DNA from: Hyphomicrobiales bacterium
GTDB taxonomy: Bacteria > Pseudomonadota > Alphaproteobacteria > Rhizobiales > Beijerinckiaceae
DNA length: 64,000 nucleotides
NCBI GenBank assembly: GCA_930633525.1
Contig: CAKNFP010000001.1
Location: 2,024,001 to 2,088,000 of the forward strand
Reading direction: 5' to 3'
Shown here in pieces: positions 36,272 to 48,461 of this stretch (its first letter is position 1; each line of letters opens with the position of its first letter). A program made the position numbers and the translations under genes. The notes beneath the pieces are model-generated. The model was not told the DNA's origin, ran no database searches, and was given only the letters and a program-made list of their open reading frames with translations.

Positions 36272-36350
36272 TGGCTTGGGGTGCCTCGCTTCGCGGGGCT
36301 GAGATCATACCCATCGAACCTGTCTGGGTCATGCCAGCGTAGGGAGCCGT
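36272..36350 (+). promoter_or_regulatory. TPP riboswitch (THI box)
   Basis: Thiamine pyrophosphate aptamer directly before thiO. The conserved elements are present in order: ggggtgcc, ggggctgagatcatacccat, gaacctg, ctgggtcatgccagcgtaggga. The closing stem ggct / agcc joins the ends. The aptamer ends only a few bases before ATG 36353, so TPP binding most likely hides the ribosome site (translational control) rather than acting through a terminator; no T-tailed hairpin lies between aptamer and start. Confidence 0.95.
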
Positions 36351-36352
36351 CG

Positions 36353-37504
36353 ATGGTTCAAAAGAATTTCGCACGTCAGGACAGTGTCGCCATCATCGGG
36401 GCTGGCGTCATCGGCCTGTCTATTGCTTGGCGGCTCGCCCAGCGTGGCCTCGCCGTCACCGTCTTCGACAAGGGGGACGCCGGACAGGGGGCAAGCCATG
36501 CGGCCGCTGGCATGCTGGCGGCCTGCGCCGAAATCGAGCCCTCCGAGGAGCGGCTGCTGACCCTCAACAGAGCGAGCCAGGCGCTTTGGCCCGGTTTTGC
36601 CGCAGAGCTGGAAGCCGCAAGCGGCGAGCCTGTCGAGCTGCGGACCGAGGGCACACTCATGGTGGCCCTGACGGCTGACGATGCGGCCAAGCTGCGCAAC
36701 CATGCGGAGCTACAGGGGCGGCTTGGCCTGCCTGTTTCGTGGCTGAGCGGCCGCGATCTCAGGCGGCTGGAGCCGGCGCTCGCCCCCGGCGTCGCCGGAG
36801 GGGTGTCCTCGCCCGAGGACCACCAGGTCGACAATCGCAAACTCGCGAAGGCGTTGCGCGTGGCGGCCCTGCGCGCGGGCGTCACGCTCGTTGAGAACAC
36901 GCCCATCGAAGGCCTGTCCCTGAAGGACGGCCGTGTTGCCGGCGTCATCACCGCCGCCGGCTTGCACGAAGCGGGCAGGGTGGTGCTGGCGGCGGGGCCC
37001 TGGTCCCGCGGCATCCCCGGCCTTCCCGCGGAGGCGCGCCCCGCGGTGCGTCCCGTGAAAGGCCAAATGCTGGCGCTCGCGATGGATCCGGCAGCGCCCC
37101 TTCTGAAACATGTTGTCTGGGCTCCGGGCGTCTATCTCGTGCCCCGCCTGGACGGTCGCCTCATCGTCGGCGCGACCGTCGAGGAAAAGGGCTTCGACAC
37201 GGCGATCACCGCCGGCGGGCTATTGTCGCTGCTGCATGCCGCTTGGCGCGCGCTCCCCGGCATCGAGGAACTGCAAGTCCTGGAGACCTGGGTCGGCCAT
37301 CGCCCCGGAAGCCGTGATGACGCACCGATCTTCGGCGCCGGCCCGGTCGAGGGGCTGATCTATGCGACGGGCCACCACCGCAACGGCATCCTGCTCACTC
37401 CGATTACGGCCCGGCTGATCAGTGATTTCATCCTGAGCGGCAAGATGGACCCCATGGCCGAACCGTTTGGCTTCGGCCGCTTCGTGCGCGCGGCAGCGGC
37501 ATGA
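36353..37504 (+). CDS. thiO: Glycine oxidase ThiO
   Basis: 383-residue FAD-dependent amine oxidase producing dehydroglycine for the thiazole half of thiamine. The dinucleotide motif is VAIIGAGVIGLSIAWRLAQRGLAVTVFDKG (about residues 12-41). It continues with ASHAAAGMLAACAE and the C-terminal substrate/FAD region WVGHRPGSRDDAPIFGAG and YATGHHRNGILLTPITARLI. ATG 36353 is immediately downstream of the TPP riboswitch; the longer frame runs through the aptamer and is rejected. The stop overlaps a possible upstream start for thiS. First gene of thiO-S-G-E; thiC is not present here. Confidence 0.95.
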   Translation: MVQKNFARQDSVAIIGAGVIGLSIAWRLAQRGLAVTVFDKGDAGQGASHAAAGMLAACAEIEPSEERLLTLNRASQALWPGFAAELEAASGEPVELRTEGTLMVALTADDAAKLRNHAELQGRLGLPVSWLSGRDLRRLEPALAPGVAGGVSSPEDHQVDNRKLAKALRVAALRAGVTLVENTPIEGLSLKDGRVAGVITAAGLHEAGRVVLAAGPWSRGIPGLPAEARPAVRPVKGQMLALAMDPAAPLLKHVVWAPGVYLVPRLDGRLIVGATVEEKGFDTAITAGGLLSLLHAAWRALPGIEELQVLETWVGHRPGSRDDAPIFGAGPVEGLIYATGHHRNGILLTPITARLISDFILSGKMDPMAEPFGFGRFVRAAAA

Positions 37505-37593
37505 GTGGTCAACGCCCGAAGGGGGCCCTGTTGGATCAAGACCTGTTAACGGCGCGGGACGCAACGACGGGATCCCCGCTTGGAGTTGAAACG

Positions 37594-37800
37594 ATGTCTG
37601 AACTCATCCGCGTGAACGGCGAGGAAGCTGCCTTGGAGGTGGCGACTGTCGCGGAGCTCGTGGCGAGCCACGCTTCAGCCGAGGCGCGTGGCATCGCCGT
37701 GGCCCTCAACGGCGCCGTCCTGCCCAGGGCGAAGTGGCCCGAGACGCGTCTCACCGCAGGCGATCGGGTGGAAATCGTCCGCGCCCGGCAGGGAGGTTGA
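37594..37800 (+). CDS. thiS: Sulfur carrier protein ThiS
   Basis: 68-residue ubiquitin-fold carrier ending in the required Gly-Gly (RARQGG), which is adenylylated and thiocarboxylated to deliver sulfur to ThiG. ATG 37594 gives MSELIRVNGEEAALE, the normal ThiS opening. The longer frame from 37501 overlaps thiO and adds 31 non-homologous residues. thiG starts 3 bases after the stop. Confidence 0.93.
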   Translation: MSELIRVNGEEAALEVATVAELVASHASAEARGIAVALNGAVLPRAKWPETRLTAGDRVEIVRARQGG

Positions 37801-37803
37801 TCG

Positions 37804-38601
37804 ATGAACAGCTTGTCCACCGTCACGACAGCGGATGATCCGCTCGTCATCGCTGGCCGGCGCTTCGATTCGCGCCTCTTTCTCGGCACGGCCGGTTACC
37901 CCAACCAGCAGGTCATGCTCGATGCGGTGGCCGCGAGCGGGTCGCAATTCGTCACCGCCTCGGTGCGGCGAATCAGTCTGGACGGCTATGAGGAGAGCCT
38001 CATCGACGTGCTGGGAGATAACGTCGGCTTCCTTCCCAACACAGCTGGCTGCCAGACGGCACGCGATGCCATCCTGACCGCGGAACTCGGGCGTGAAGCC
38101 CTTGAGACCAATTGGGTGAAGCTGGAGATCATCGGCGACCGCGAGCTGCAATATCCCGATGTCGAGGAGCTTCTGATCGCGACGGCCGATCTCACGGCCA
38201 AGGGCTTTATCGTGCTGCCCTATTGCACGGAGGATCCTGTGGCCTGCCGGAAACTGGCGGATGCGGGTGCTGCCGCCGTGATGCCGCTCGGTTCACCGAT
38301 CGGCTCCGGCCTCGGCATTTCCAATCCCCATCTCATCGAAATCGTCTGCGGCCGCAGCCCCGTGCCGGTGGTGCTCGACGCCGGCATCGGCACGGCCTCG
38401 GACGCTGCCTTCGCCATGGAGCTCGGCTGTTCGGCCGTCCTCCTCAACACCGCCGTGTCGCGGGCGGACGACCCGATCAGGATGGCGCGCGCCATGCGTT
38501 TGGCGGTGGAGGCGGGACGGCTCGCCCATCTCGCCGGCAGGATCCCCCGTCGCCGCTTTGCCGAACCCTCAAGCCCGCAACTCGGGCTCGTGGAGAGCTG
38601 A
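37804..38601 (+). CDS. thiG: Thiazole synthase ThiG
   Basis: 265-residue TIM-barrel enzyme forming thiazole phosphate from deoxyxylulose phosphate, dehydroglycine and ThiS thiocarboxylate. Motifs are [22 protein letters not shown], the Schiff-base lysine in [27 protein letters not shown] and [15 protein letters not shown]. It also has [31 protein letters not shown]. Its stop overlaps the thiE start by 1 base (TGATG). Confidence 0.97.
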   Translation: MNSLSTVTTADDPLVIAGRRFDSRLFLGTAGYPNQQVMLDAVAASGSQFVTASVRRISLDGYEESLIDVLGDNVGFLPNTAGCQTARDAILTAELGREALETNWVKLEIIGDRELQYPDVEELLIATADLTAKGFIVLPYCTEDPVACRKLADAGAAAVMPLGSPIGSGLGISNPHLIEIVCGRSPVPVVLDAGIGTASDAAFAMELGCSAVLLNTAVSRADDPIRMARAMRLAVEAGRLAHLAGRIPRRRFAEPSSPQLGLVES

Positions 38602-39224
38602 TGCTGCCGCAGCCACCCTTGCTGGTGGTGAGCGATCGCGGGCAGGCCTCGCGGCCGCTCCCTGAGATCGCGGCGGCGGCCTTTGCTGGCGGCTGCCGAT
38701 GGTTCAGCCTGCGCGAGAAGGACTTGCCCGCAGACGATCAAGTGACGCTTCTGCGCGCGATTAGGGCTCAGGCACAACCGTCCGGAGCTGTCGTCACCGT
38801 CCATGGGTCGGCGGCGGTGGCCGCGGCGGCTGGCGTCGGGCTCCATCTCGACGCGACGGGCGATGCCCTGGCGGCGCGCAAGCAGCTCGGCCCGGACGCG
38901 CTGATCGGCCAATCGGTGCACAATCCAGCTGAGGCACGGGCTGTGCTCGCGGGCGCGCTTGATTATGTCATCGCCGGCCCGGCGTTCCTGACGGCCAGCA
39001 AACCGGGCTACGGACCGGCACTCGGGCCCGATGGCCTGGCCGCGATCGTGGCGGCGACCTCTCTCCCTGTCATCGCCATCGGCGGGCTGGATGCCGCCAC
39101 AATTCCGGTCTGCCGTCGAGCTGGCATCGCGGGCGCAGCTGTCATGGGTGGCGTCATGCGGGCCGAGGACCCCGCCAATGAAGTCTTGGAACTCATCGCG
39201 GCCTGGAATGGTGCTTTGCCGTAG
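38601..39224 (+). CDS. thiE: Thiamine phosphate synthase ThiE
   Basis: 207-residue TIM-barrel enzyme coupling pyrimidine and thiazole phosphates. Motifs are CRWFSLREKDLP near residue 32, GLHLDATGDALAARKQL, LIGQSVHNPAEARA, YVIAGPAFLTASKPGYGPALG and PVIAIGGLDAATIP. The canonical VHLGQ/GQ active-site stretch is written here as GLHLDAT, a small departure. It closes the thiOSGE operon. The downstream 230 bases contain an 18-base tandem repeat and two palindromes. Confidence 0.92.
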   Translation: MLPQPPLLVVSDRGQASRPLPEIAAAAFAGGCRWFSLREKDLPADDQVTLLRAIRAQAQPSGAVVTVHGSAAVAAAAGVGLHLDATGDALAARKQLGPDALIGQSVHNPAEARAVLAGALDYVIAGPAFLTASKPGYGPALGPDGLAAIVAATSLPVIAIGGLDAATIPVCRRAGIAGAAVMGGVMRAEDPANEVLELIAAWNGALP

Positions 39225-39255
39225 CGAGGGCTTGCGGACGGGCGTTTTCCACCTT

Positions 39256-39309
39256 CACGCCAAGTCAACCCGACACGCCAAGTCAACCCGACACGTCAAG
39301 TCATCCCCG
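39256..39309. repeat. 18-base tandem repeat, three copies
   Basis: cacgccaagtcaacccga is present twice exactly (39256-39273, 39274-39291), then as a diverged third copy (39292-39309). It lies between thiE and queF in non-coding DNA; the third copy runs into the palindrome at 39305. Confidence 0.9.
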
Positions 39310-39333
39310 GGCTGCTGGAGGCCGAGCCCGGGG
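39305..39333. repeat. GC palindrome in the thiE-queF gap
   Basis: Arms ccccgggct (39305-39313) / agcccgggg (39325-39333) preceded by gtcat, as in the REP-like units elsewhere in the window. Possible transcription stop or mRNA stabiliser for thiE, although it lacks a T-tail. Confidence 0.65.
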
Positions 39334-39374
39334 CACCAGGAACACCATCGATCGACAGGATATGCGGCGTGTTC

Positions 39375-39421
39375 ATGGATCCCCCTCCCGGGCCGCTATG
39401 CAGCCCGGGAAGGGGATCCAT
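39375..39421. terminator. Long palindrome between convergent thiE and queF
   Basis: 18-base arms (39375-39392 and 39404-39421) with a single mismatched position and an 11-base loop: atggatcccc-ct-cccggg / cccggg-aa-ggggatccat. It is followed by ttccttt on the right. It lies 40 bases beyond the queF stop and may end transcription from either side. Confidence 0.6.
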
Positions 39422-39461
39422 TCCTTTGGTCAGCTTGAGCGGCAACGCAGTCGCAATCCCA

Positions 39462-41413
<1,952 letters not shown>

Positions 41414-41437
41414 GCCCGGAACGACGGCAATGACGAC

Positions 41438-41468
41438 AATGGCCGGGCAAGTCCCGGCCATTTTTTAT
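41438..41468 (+). terminator. Intrinsic terminator of eno built from a REP-like palindrome
   Basis: Arms aatggccggg (41438-41447) / cccggccatt (41453-41462) with a 5-base loop, followed directly by ttttttatt. The stem is the same palindrome found at 2100-2122 and 46242-46264; only this copy has the T-run. Confidence 0.92.
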
Positions 41469-41532
41469 TGTAAGGCCTGCCGCAACCCGGTCTCCTAACA
41501 GCTTTTTAACCACGACCGGCCAAGATGATCGC

Positions 41533-41907
41533 ATGGTAGTTCGCAAACGTCGCCGTGCTGTTCTCATCCCCCTCGCGCTCTATGCGATATCGAGCGCGAT
41601 CGTGGGCTATTTCGTCTTCCATGCGCACCACGGTGCGCGGGGCCTTGAAGCCAAGCGTGAGCTGAAGCGTGAAATGTTCCAGCTGACAGAGGAACTCACG
41701 ACGCTGAAGGCCGAGCGGGCCTCCTGGGAGAAGCGCGCTTCGATGCTGCGCTCGGACACGATCGACTATGATGTGCTCGACGGTCAGGTCCGCCAGACAC
41801 TTGGATTTGTGCATAAAAACGAAGTCGTTATACTTCTTAATGCTGACGGAGAGGGCGGTTCGAAATCCTTCGCGTCGCCTGTCACGCGAGGGTCGCCATC
41901 CCCTTAA
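41533..41907 (+). CDS. FtsB/DivIC-type septum formation initiator
   Basis: 124-residue small division protein. A basic N-terminus is followed by one membrane helix (LIPLALYAISSAIVGYFVF, about residues 11-29). A periplasmic coiled coil comes next (AKRELKREMFQLTEELTTLKAERASWEKRASML) with the C-terminal DYDVLDGQVRQTLGFVHKNEVVILL. It matches the FtsB/DivIC family, which bridges FtsL and FtsQ at the septum. Location between eno and pdhA is usual in alphaproteobacteria. Confidence 0.88.
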   Translation: MVVRKRRRAVLIPLALYAISSAIVGYFVFHAHHGARGLEAKRELKREMFQLTEELTTLKAERASWEKRASMLRSDTIDYDVLDGQVRQTLGFVHKNEVVILLNADGEGGSKSFASPVTRGSPSP

Positions 41908-42050
41908 CCGGAAGTCGGTTAAGTTGAAAAACCCGCGCATTTTCAGGCTGTTAGTTGCAGCTGTATCTAATATTTATGCGGTTTGGGGCTCGCCAATAGC
42001 GCGGGGGTACGTTACATATTCTCTCAAGAACTCGCTTCGGGAGGATGCAG

Positions 42051-43175
42051 ATGTCCCTAGCTGCTCGAAAATCTTCGCGCTCGGACGCCAAGATTGACTC
42101 CGTGACCTCAGACGCCGCCGGCTCCCGCCGCGGCAGCCGCGCCGCGAAGGCGCCGGCGAAGAAGACAGCCACCACAGCGCGCAATTCCGCCAGGGCAGGC
42201 TCCACATCTCCAGCTGATTTCACCAAGGACCAGGATCTCGCCGCTTTCCGCGAGATGCTGCTTATCCGCCGCTTCGAGGAAAAGGCCGGCCAGATGTATG
42301 GCATGGGCCTGATCGGCGGCTTCTGCCATCTCTACATCGGCCAGGAGGCCGTCGTCGTCGGCATGCAGGCCGCCTCGAAGGAAGGCGACCAGGTCATCAC
42401 CGGTTACCGTGACCATGGCCACATGCTGGCCGCCGGCATGGATGCCAAGGGTGTCATGGCCGAGCTCACCGGCCGCCGCGGAGGCTACTCCAAGGGCAAG
42501 GGTGGCTCGATGCACATGTTCTCCAAGGAGAAGAATTTCTACGGCGGCCATGGCATCGTCGGCGCGCAGGTTTCACTCGGCACCGGCCTTGCCTTCGCCA
42601 ATCGCTATCGTGACGAAAAGCGTGTCAGCCTAACTTACTTCGGTGATGGCGCGGCCAACCAGGGCCAAGTCTACGAGAGTTTCAACATGGCGGAGCTCTG
42701 GAAGCTCCCCGTTGTCTACGTCATCGAGAACAACCGCTATGCGATGGGCACCTCGGTGGTGCGCTCCTCCGCGCAGACGGATTTCTCGAAGCGCGGCTCC
42801 TCGTTCAACATCCCCGGCGAGCAGGTGGACGGCATGGATGTCCGCGCCGTCAAGGAAGCCGCAGAACGCGCTATGGAATGGGCCCGTTCCGGCAATGGCC
42901 CTTACATCCTCGAAATGCAGACCTACCGCTACCGTGGCCACTCCATGTCCGACCCGGCGAAGTACCGCTCCAAGGACGAAGTGCAGCGGATGCGCGAGGA
43001 GCATGATCCGATCGAGCAGGTACGCTCTAGGCTCCTGAACGACTGGAAAGTCCCGGAAGACGAATTGAAGGCCATAGACGCGCAGGTGCGCGAGATCGTC
43101 AACGAGGCAGCAGACTTCGCGACCCACGACCCCGAGCCCGATCCGTCCGAGCTCTGGACGGATATCCTGAAGTAG
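42051..43175 (+). CDS. pdhA: Pyruvate dehydrogenase E1 component subunit alpha
   Basis: 374-residue TPP-binding subunit. ATG 42051 is preferred over ATG 42045 because gggagg (42039-42044) is adjacent to the latter but 6 bases from the former. A basic, Ala-rich leader of about 50 residues precedes the fold. The TPP motif is YFGDGAANQGQVYESFNMAELWKLPVVYVIENN. The phosphorylation-loop region MQTYRYRGHSMSDPAKYRSKDEV is conserved. First of pdhA-pdhB-pdhC-lpdA, which converts pyruvate to acetyl-CoA. Confidence 0.97.
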   Translation: MSLAARKSSRSDAKIDSVTSDAAGSRRGSRAAKAPAKKTATTARNSARAGSTSPADFTKDQDLAAFREMLLIRRFEEKAGQMYGMGLIGGFCHLYIGQEAVVVGMQAASKEGDQVITGYRDHGHMLAAGMDAKGVMAELTGRRGGYSKGKGGSMHMFSKEKNFYGGHGIVGAQVSLGTGLAFANRYRDEKRVSLTYFGDGAANQGQVYESFNMAELWKLPVVYVIENNRYAMGTSVVRSSAQTDFSKRGSSFNIPGEQVDGMDVRAVKEAAERAMEWARSGNGPYILEMQTYRYRGHSMSDPAKYRSKDEVQRMREEHDPIEQVRSRLLNDWKVPEDELKAIDAQVREIVNEAADFATHDPEPDPSELWTDILK

Positions 43176-43262
43176 TCCGTCGAGGATCAAGTCCGGCCCC
43201 GGCGCATCCGCGTCGGCTGGCCGCCTCGAAGCGCCCTCAGACCGTTCGCGAAAGTCCAGCCC

Positions 43263-44684
<1,422 letters not shown>

Positions 44685-44850
44685 GCCGCCATGGCAGGCG
44701 CTGCCTTCCCGTTTCCATTCATCCCGGCTCTGGCCGGGGTGGGGGAGACTGGAGGCGCCTGACAATGCTCGCGCTACTCCACCCTCTTGAGGCCGCGCTG
44801 GGGTGCATGACCGCTGACATGCCGGCCTACTGGTTTTTGAGGAAACGACC

Positions 44851-46224
44851 ATGCCCGCCAATATCCTGATGCCAGCATTGTCGCCCACGATGGAGAAGGG
44901 CAACCTCGCCAAGTGGCTGAAGAAGGAAGGCGACAAGGTCTCGTCCGGCGATGTGCTCGCCGAGATCGAGACCGATAAAGCAACCATGGAGGTCGAGGCG
45001 GTCGACGAGGGTATCCTCGCCAAGATCGTCGTGCCTGAAGGCACCGCCGACGTGCCGGTCAATGAACTCATTGCGGTCATTGCCAGTGACGGCGAGGATC
45101 CCAAGGCCGTCGCGGCCAGCGCGGGCCAGGGCGGATCAGCCGCTTCCGCCGCAAAGAGCGAGGCGCCGAAAGCCGAACAGTCCGCCGCAGCGCCTGCTGA
45201 ATCAAAGTCAACGCCTGCTCCTCAGGCGGCCGCAACCGCAGCCGCACAACCGGCGCCCAAGCCCGCGGCGGGTGAGGGCGGCCGGGTGTTCGCTTCCCCG
45301 CTCGCCAAGCGCCTTGCCCGGGAAGGTGGCATCGACATTGCCGCGGTCCAGGGTTCCGGCCCGCATGGGCGTGTCGTCGAGCGCGACGTGAAGGCGGCCC
45401 TCGCCGGCGGCACGGCCAAGGCAGCGCCGGCTCCCGCCGCCACGGCCCAGGCACCGAAGGCGGCCGCGCCGCTCGCGACAGGCATGGCCGACGAGCAGGT
45501 CAAGAAGCTGTTCGAGCCTGGTAGCTTTGAGGAAATCCCGCATGACTCGATGCGCAAGACCATCGCGCGCCGTCTCACCGAGTCCAAGCAGACGATCCCG
45601 CATTTCTACCTGTCGGTCGACTGCGAGCTCGATGCGCTGCTCGCCCTGAGGGAACAGATCAACGCCGCCGCGCCAAAGGATGGCGATGGCAAGCCCGCGT
45701 ACAAGGTTTCGGTCAATGACTTCGTCATCAAGGCGCTTGCCGTGTCATTGATGCGCGTGCCGGATGCCAATGTCTCCTGGACCGACAGCGCCATGCTGCG
45801 TCACAAGCATGCGGATGTCGGCGTAGCCGTCGCGATCCCGGGCGGGCTCATCACGCCGATCGTGCGCAAGGCGGAAACCAAGACCCTGTCCACCATCTCC
45901 AACGAGATGAAGGACTATGCGGCGCGTGCCCGCACCCGCAAGCTGAAGCCCGAGGAATACCAGGGTGGCTCGACCGCCGTGTCCAACCTCGGCATGTTCG
46001 GCATCAAGGACTTCTCCGCCGTCATCAACCCGCCCCATGCGACGATCCTCGCGGTGGGCGCCGGCGAGAAGCGTGTGGTGGTGAAGAACAATGCGCCGGC
46101 CATCGCCACGGTGATGACCGTGACCTTGTCGACCGACCACCGCGCCGTCGACGGCGCGCTCGGGGCCGAACTCATCTCCGCCTTCAAGCAGCTCATCGAG
46201 AACCCGATGGGAATGCTGGTGTAA
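44851..46224 (+). CDS. pdhC: Pyruvate dehydrogenase E2, dihydrolipoyllysine acetyltransferase
   Basis: 457-residue E2. Lipoyl domain 1-80 (Lys in [17 protein letters not shown]). Ala/Pro linker to about 145. The peripheral subunit-binding domain is [34 protein letters not shown] (about 150-185). A second linker leads to the acetyltransferase core, with [28 protein letters not shown] and the active-site His/Asp in [19 protein letters not shown] 44851 follows gaggaaa. The 166-base gap to pdhB holds no gene. Confidence 0.97.
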   Translation: MPANILMPALSPTMEKGNLAKWLKKEGDKVSSGDVLAEIETDKATMEVEAVDEGILAKIVVPEGTADVPVNELIAVIASDGEDPKAVAASAGQGGSAASAAKSEAPKAEQSAAAPAESKSTPAPQAAATAAAQPAPKPAAGEGGRVFASPLAKRLAREGGIDIAAVQGSGPHGRVVERDVKAALAGGTAKAAPAPAATAQAPKAAAPLATGMADEQVKKLFEPGSFEEIPHDSMRKTIARRLTESKQTIPHFYLSVDCELDALLALREQINAAAPKDGDGKPAYKVSVNDFVIKALAVSLMRVPDANVSWTDSAMLRHKHADVGVAVAIPGGLITPIVRKAETKTLSTISNEMKDYAARARTRKLKPEEYQGGSTAVSNLGMFGIKDFSAVINPPHATILAVGAGEKRVVVKNNAPAIATVMTVTLSTDHRAVDGALGAELISAFKQLIENPMGMLV

Positions 46225-46238
46225 CGCCTCGTTACGCC

Positions 46239-46264
46239 GTCATGGCCGGGCTTGGCCCGGCCAT
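46239..46264. repeat. REP-like palindrome between pdhC and lpdA
   Basis: gtc followed by arms atggccggg (46242-46250) / cccggccat (46256-46264) with a 5-base loop. Same unit as at 2097 and 41438. No T-tail, so more likely an mRNA-stabilising or dispersed repeat than a terminator inside the operon. Confidence 0.8.
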
Positions 46265-46344
46265 AGCGAGACTTGTGGCACAGCCTTTTCGATCGAGATG
46301 GCCGGCGGCGATCAGCCCGGACATCACAGAGAGAGTGAGCGTCA

Positions 46345-47784
46345 ATGGCCGATCAATACGACATTATCGTCATCGGTGGCGGTCCCGGCGGCTACGTGGC
46401 CGCGATCCGTGCCGCGCAGCTGGGCTTCAAGACGGCCGTGGTGGAGCGCGAGCATCTCGGCGGCATCTGCCTCAACTGGGGCTGCATTCCGACCAAGGCG
46501 CTGCTGCGCTCGGCTGAAATCTATCACTACGCGACCCACGCCAAGGACTATGGCCTCGTGCTCGAAGGCACGATCCGCCCCGATCCGGCTGCCGTCGTCA
46601 AGCGTTCACGCGGCGTATCGACCCAATTGAACAATGGCGTCGCGTTCCTCATGAAGAAGAACAAGATCGACGTGATCTGGGGGCAGGCGACCATCGCCAA
46701 ACCCGGGGAGATCATGGTGAAGGACCCGGCCAAGCCGCGCGAGGGCACCGCCGCCGCGCCGAAGGGCACCAAGGGCGCCGGCACCTATGCCGCCAAGCAT
46801 ATCATCGTGGCGACGGGCGCACGCCCGCGCGTGCTGCCGGGTCTTGAGCCCGACGGCAAGCTGGTCTGGACCTATTTCGAGGCGATGGTTCCCGAGACCA
46901 TGCCGAAGTCGCTGCTGGTCGTCGGCTCCGGCGCCATCGGCATAGAATTCGCCTCGTTCTACCGTACGCTCGGCGCGGAGGTGACGGTCGTCGAGGTGCT
47001 GCCGCAGATCCTGCCGGTGGAAGATGCCGAGATCGCCGCGCTGGCGCGCAAACGCTTCGAGAAGCAGCGCATCAAGGTGATGACCGGCGCCAAGGTCACC
47101 AGGCTCGACAAGAAGGCGGACAGTGTGACCGCCACGATCGACGACGGCAAGGGCGGCACCCAGAGCCTGACTGTCGACCGGGTCATCTCGGCGGTGGGCG
47201 TTGTCGGCAATATCGAGAACCTCGGGCTCGAGGCGCTGGGCGTCACCATCGACCGCGGCACGATCAAGACCGATGGCCTCGGCAAGACGTCCGTCACCGG
47301 CATCTATGCGATCGGCGATGTGGCCGGTCCGCCCATGCTGGCGCACAAGGCCGAGCATGAGGGTGTCATCTGCGTCGAGGCCATCAAGGGGCTTCATCCG
47401 CACGCCATGGACAAGCTGATGATCCCGGGCTGCACCTACTGCCACCCGCAGATTGCCTCCGTCGGTTTGACTGAAGCCAAAGCCAAGGAAGCGGGTTACG
47501 ATATCCGCGTCGGTCGTTTCCCCTTCGTCGGCAACGGCAAGGCGATCGCGCTCGGCGAGCCGGACGGCCTGGTGAAGACCATCTTCGACAAGAAGACCGG
47601 CAAGCTCCTCGGCGCGCATATGATCGGCGCCGAAGTGACGGAACTCATCCAAGGCTTCGTGATCGCCATGAACCTGGAGACGACCGAGGAAGAGCTGATC
47701 AATTCCGTCTTCCCGCATCCGACCCTGTCCGAGATGATGCATGAAAGCGTCATGGACGCCTATGGGCGGGTGATCCATACGTAA
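46345..47784 (+). CDS. lpdA: Dihydrolipoyl dehydrogenase (E3)
   Basis: 479-residue flavoprotein reoxidising dihydrolipoyl groups of PDH. The FAD motif is YDIIVIGGGPGGYVAAIRAAQLG. The redox disulfide is in GGICLNWGCIPTKALL, the NAD motif in LLVVGSGAIGIEFASFYRTLGAEVTVVE, and TDGLGKTSVTGIYAIGDVAG is conserved. The C-terminal catalytic His-Glu lies in FPHPTLSEMMHESVM. Full length. Last gene of the PDH set. Confidence 0.97.
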   Translation: MADQYDIIVIGGGPGGYVAAIRAAQLGFKTAVVEREHLGGICLNWGCIPTKALLRSAEIYHYATHAKDYGLVLEGTIRPDPAAVVKRSRGVSTQLNNGVAFLMKKNKIDVIWGQATIAKPGEIMVKDPAKPREGTAAAPKGTKGAGTYAAKHIIVATGARPRVLPGLEPDGKLVWTYFEAMVPETMPKSLLVVGSGAIGIEFASFYRTLGAEVTVVEVLPQILPVEDAEIAALARKRFEKQRIKVMTGAKVTRLDKKADSVTATIDDGKGGTQSLTVDRVISAVGVVGNIENLGLEALGVTIDRGTIKTDGLGKTSVTGIYAIGDVAGPPMLAHKAEHEGVICVEAIKGLHPHAMDKLMIPGCTYCHPQIASVGLTEAKAKEAGYDIRVGRFPFVGNGKAIALGEPDGLVKTIFDKKTGKLLGAHMIGAEVTELIQGFVIAMNLETTEEELINSVFPHPTLSEMMHESVMDAYGRVIHT

Positions 47785-47804
47785 GCGGCCGTGGAGACCA
47801 GCAC

Positions 47805-48056
47805 ATGATCGCTGATTGGCTACCACTGCTGACGGTGCTGGTTGCCGTGGCCGCGACCGGTGTGATCTATGGCCGTGCGACGCCCTGGCCATGGCGGCTG
47901 GTTCTGCCGCTCGTCGGCGCCGTTGTCGGTGTCGGCGTGACGTGGCTCGCCATGCAGGCACCGATCGGGCCTTACCTGAGCCCGCTCGTTGCCGTTGTCG
48001 TGGCAGTGCTCATCGTGACGCTGTCGCTTTATCTGAAAAGGCGTGGCGTCGGCTAG
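47805..48056 (+). CDS. Small three-helix membrane protein of unknown function
   Basis: 83-residue hydrophobic protein with three predicted membrane segments (about 3-23, 31-50, 57-77) and a basic end (KRRGVG). Start ATG 47805, 20 bases after lpdA, so probably part of that transcript. I do not recognise a family. The overlapping frame at 47816-48088 is a shadow. Confidence 0.65.
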   Translation: MIADWLPLLTVLVAVAATGVIYGRATPWPWRLVLPLVGAVVGVGVTWLAMQAPIGPYLSPLVAVVVAVLIVTLSLYLKRRGVG

Positions 48057-48199
48057 ACTGTCGTGCGTCACGGCCGTCTAGCCAGTAGAGTTGGTCGCCT
48101 CGTCCCATCCGCTTTCCTAGCTTGAGCGGAACTGTTCCGGTCTGCTAGCGTTTGTTTCTCGCCGTCAACCGAACGGCAGCTCAGGAAGAGGCTAGAAAC

Positions 48200-48454
48200 A
48201 TGCAGGGTGTTGGCATTATCGGGGCGATTATCGTCGGGATCCTCGCCGGTTACATCGCCGAAAAGGTCATGAGCCGGAGCCACGGGCTTTTCACCAATCT
48301 CATCGTCGGCCTGGTGGGCGCGCTCATCGGTCCCTTCGTTCTCAGTGCCCTCAATCTCATGCCGACAAGCGCGGGTTTCTGGCCGAGCCTCGTGGTTTCG
48401 ACTGTTGGCGCCGTTGTCCTGCTCTTTATTCTGGGACTGTTCCAGAAGCGGTGA
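48200..48454 (+). CDS. GlsB/YeaQ/YmgE-type transglycosylase-associated small membrane protein
   Basis: 84-residue protein with three hydrophobic segments and the family pattern GIIGAIIVGILAGYIAEKVM, then LIVGLVGALIGPFVL and VVSTVGAVVLLFILGLF. ATG 48200 follows aggaagagg; the extra upstream codons to 48152 are dropped. Proteins of this family are often stress-induced; no enzymatic role is known. Its stop is 7 bases from the end of the convergent acyltransferase gene. Confidence 0.85.
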   Translation: MQGVGIIGAIIVGILAGYIAEKVMSRSHGLFTNLIVGLVGALIGPFVLSALNLMPTSAGFWPSLVVSTVGAVVLLFILGLFQKR

Positions 48455-48461
48455 CCGCCAT

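Noticed and set aside
39256..39309. CRISPR array
   Set aside because: The 18-base units are directly adjacent with no spacers, only three copies, and no cas genes are present.
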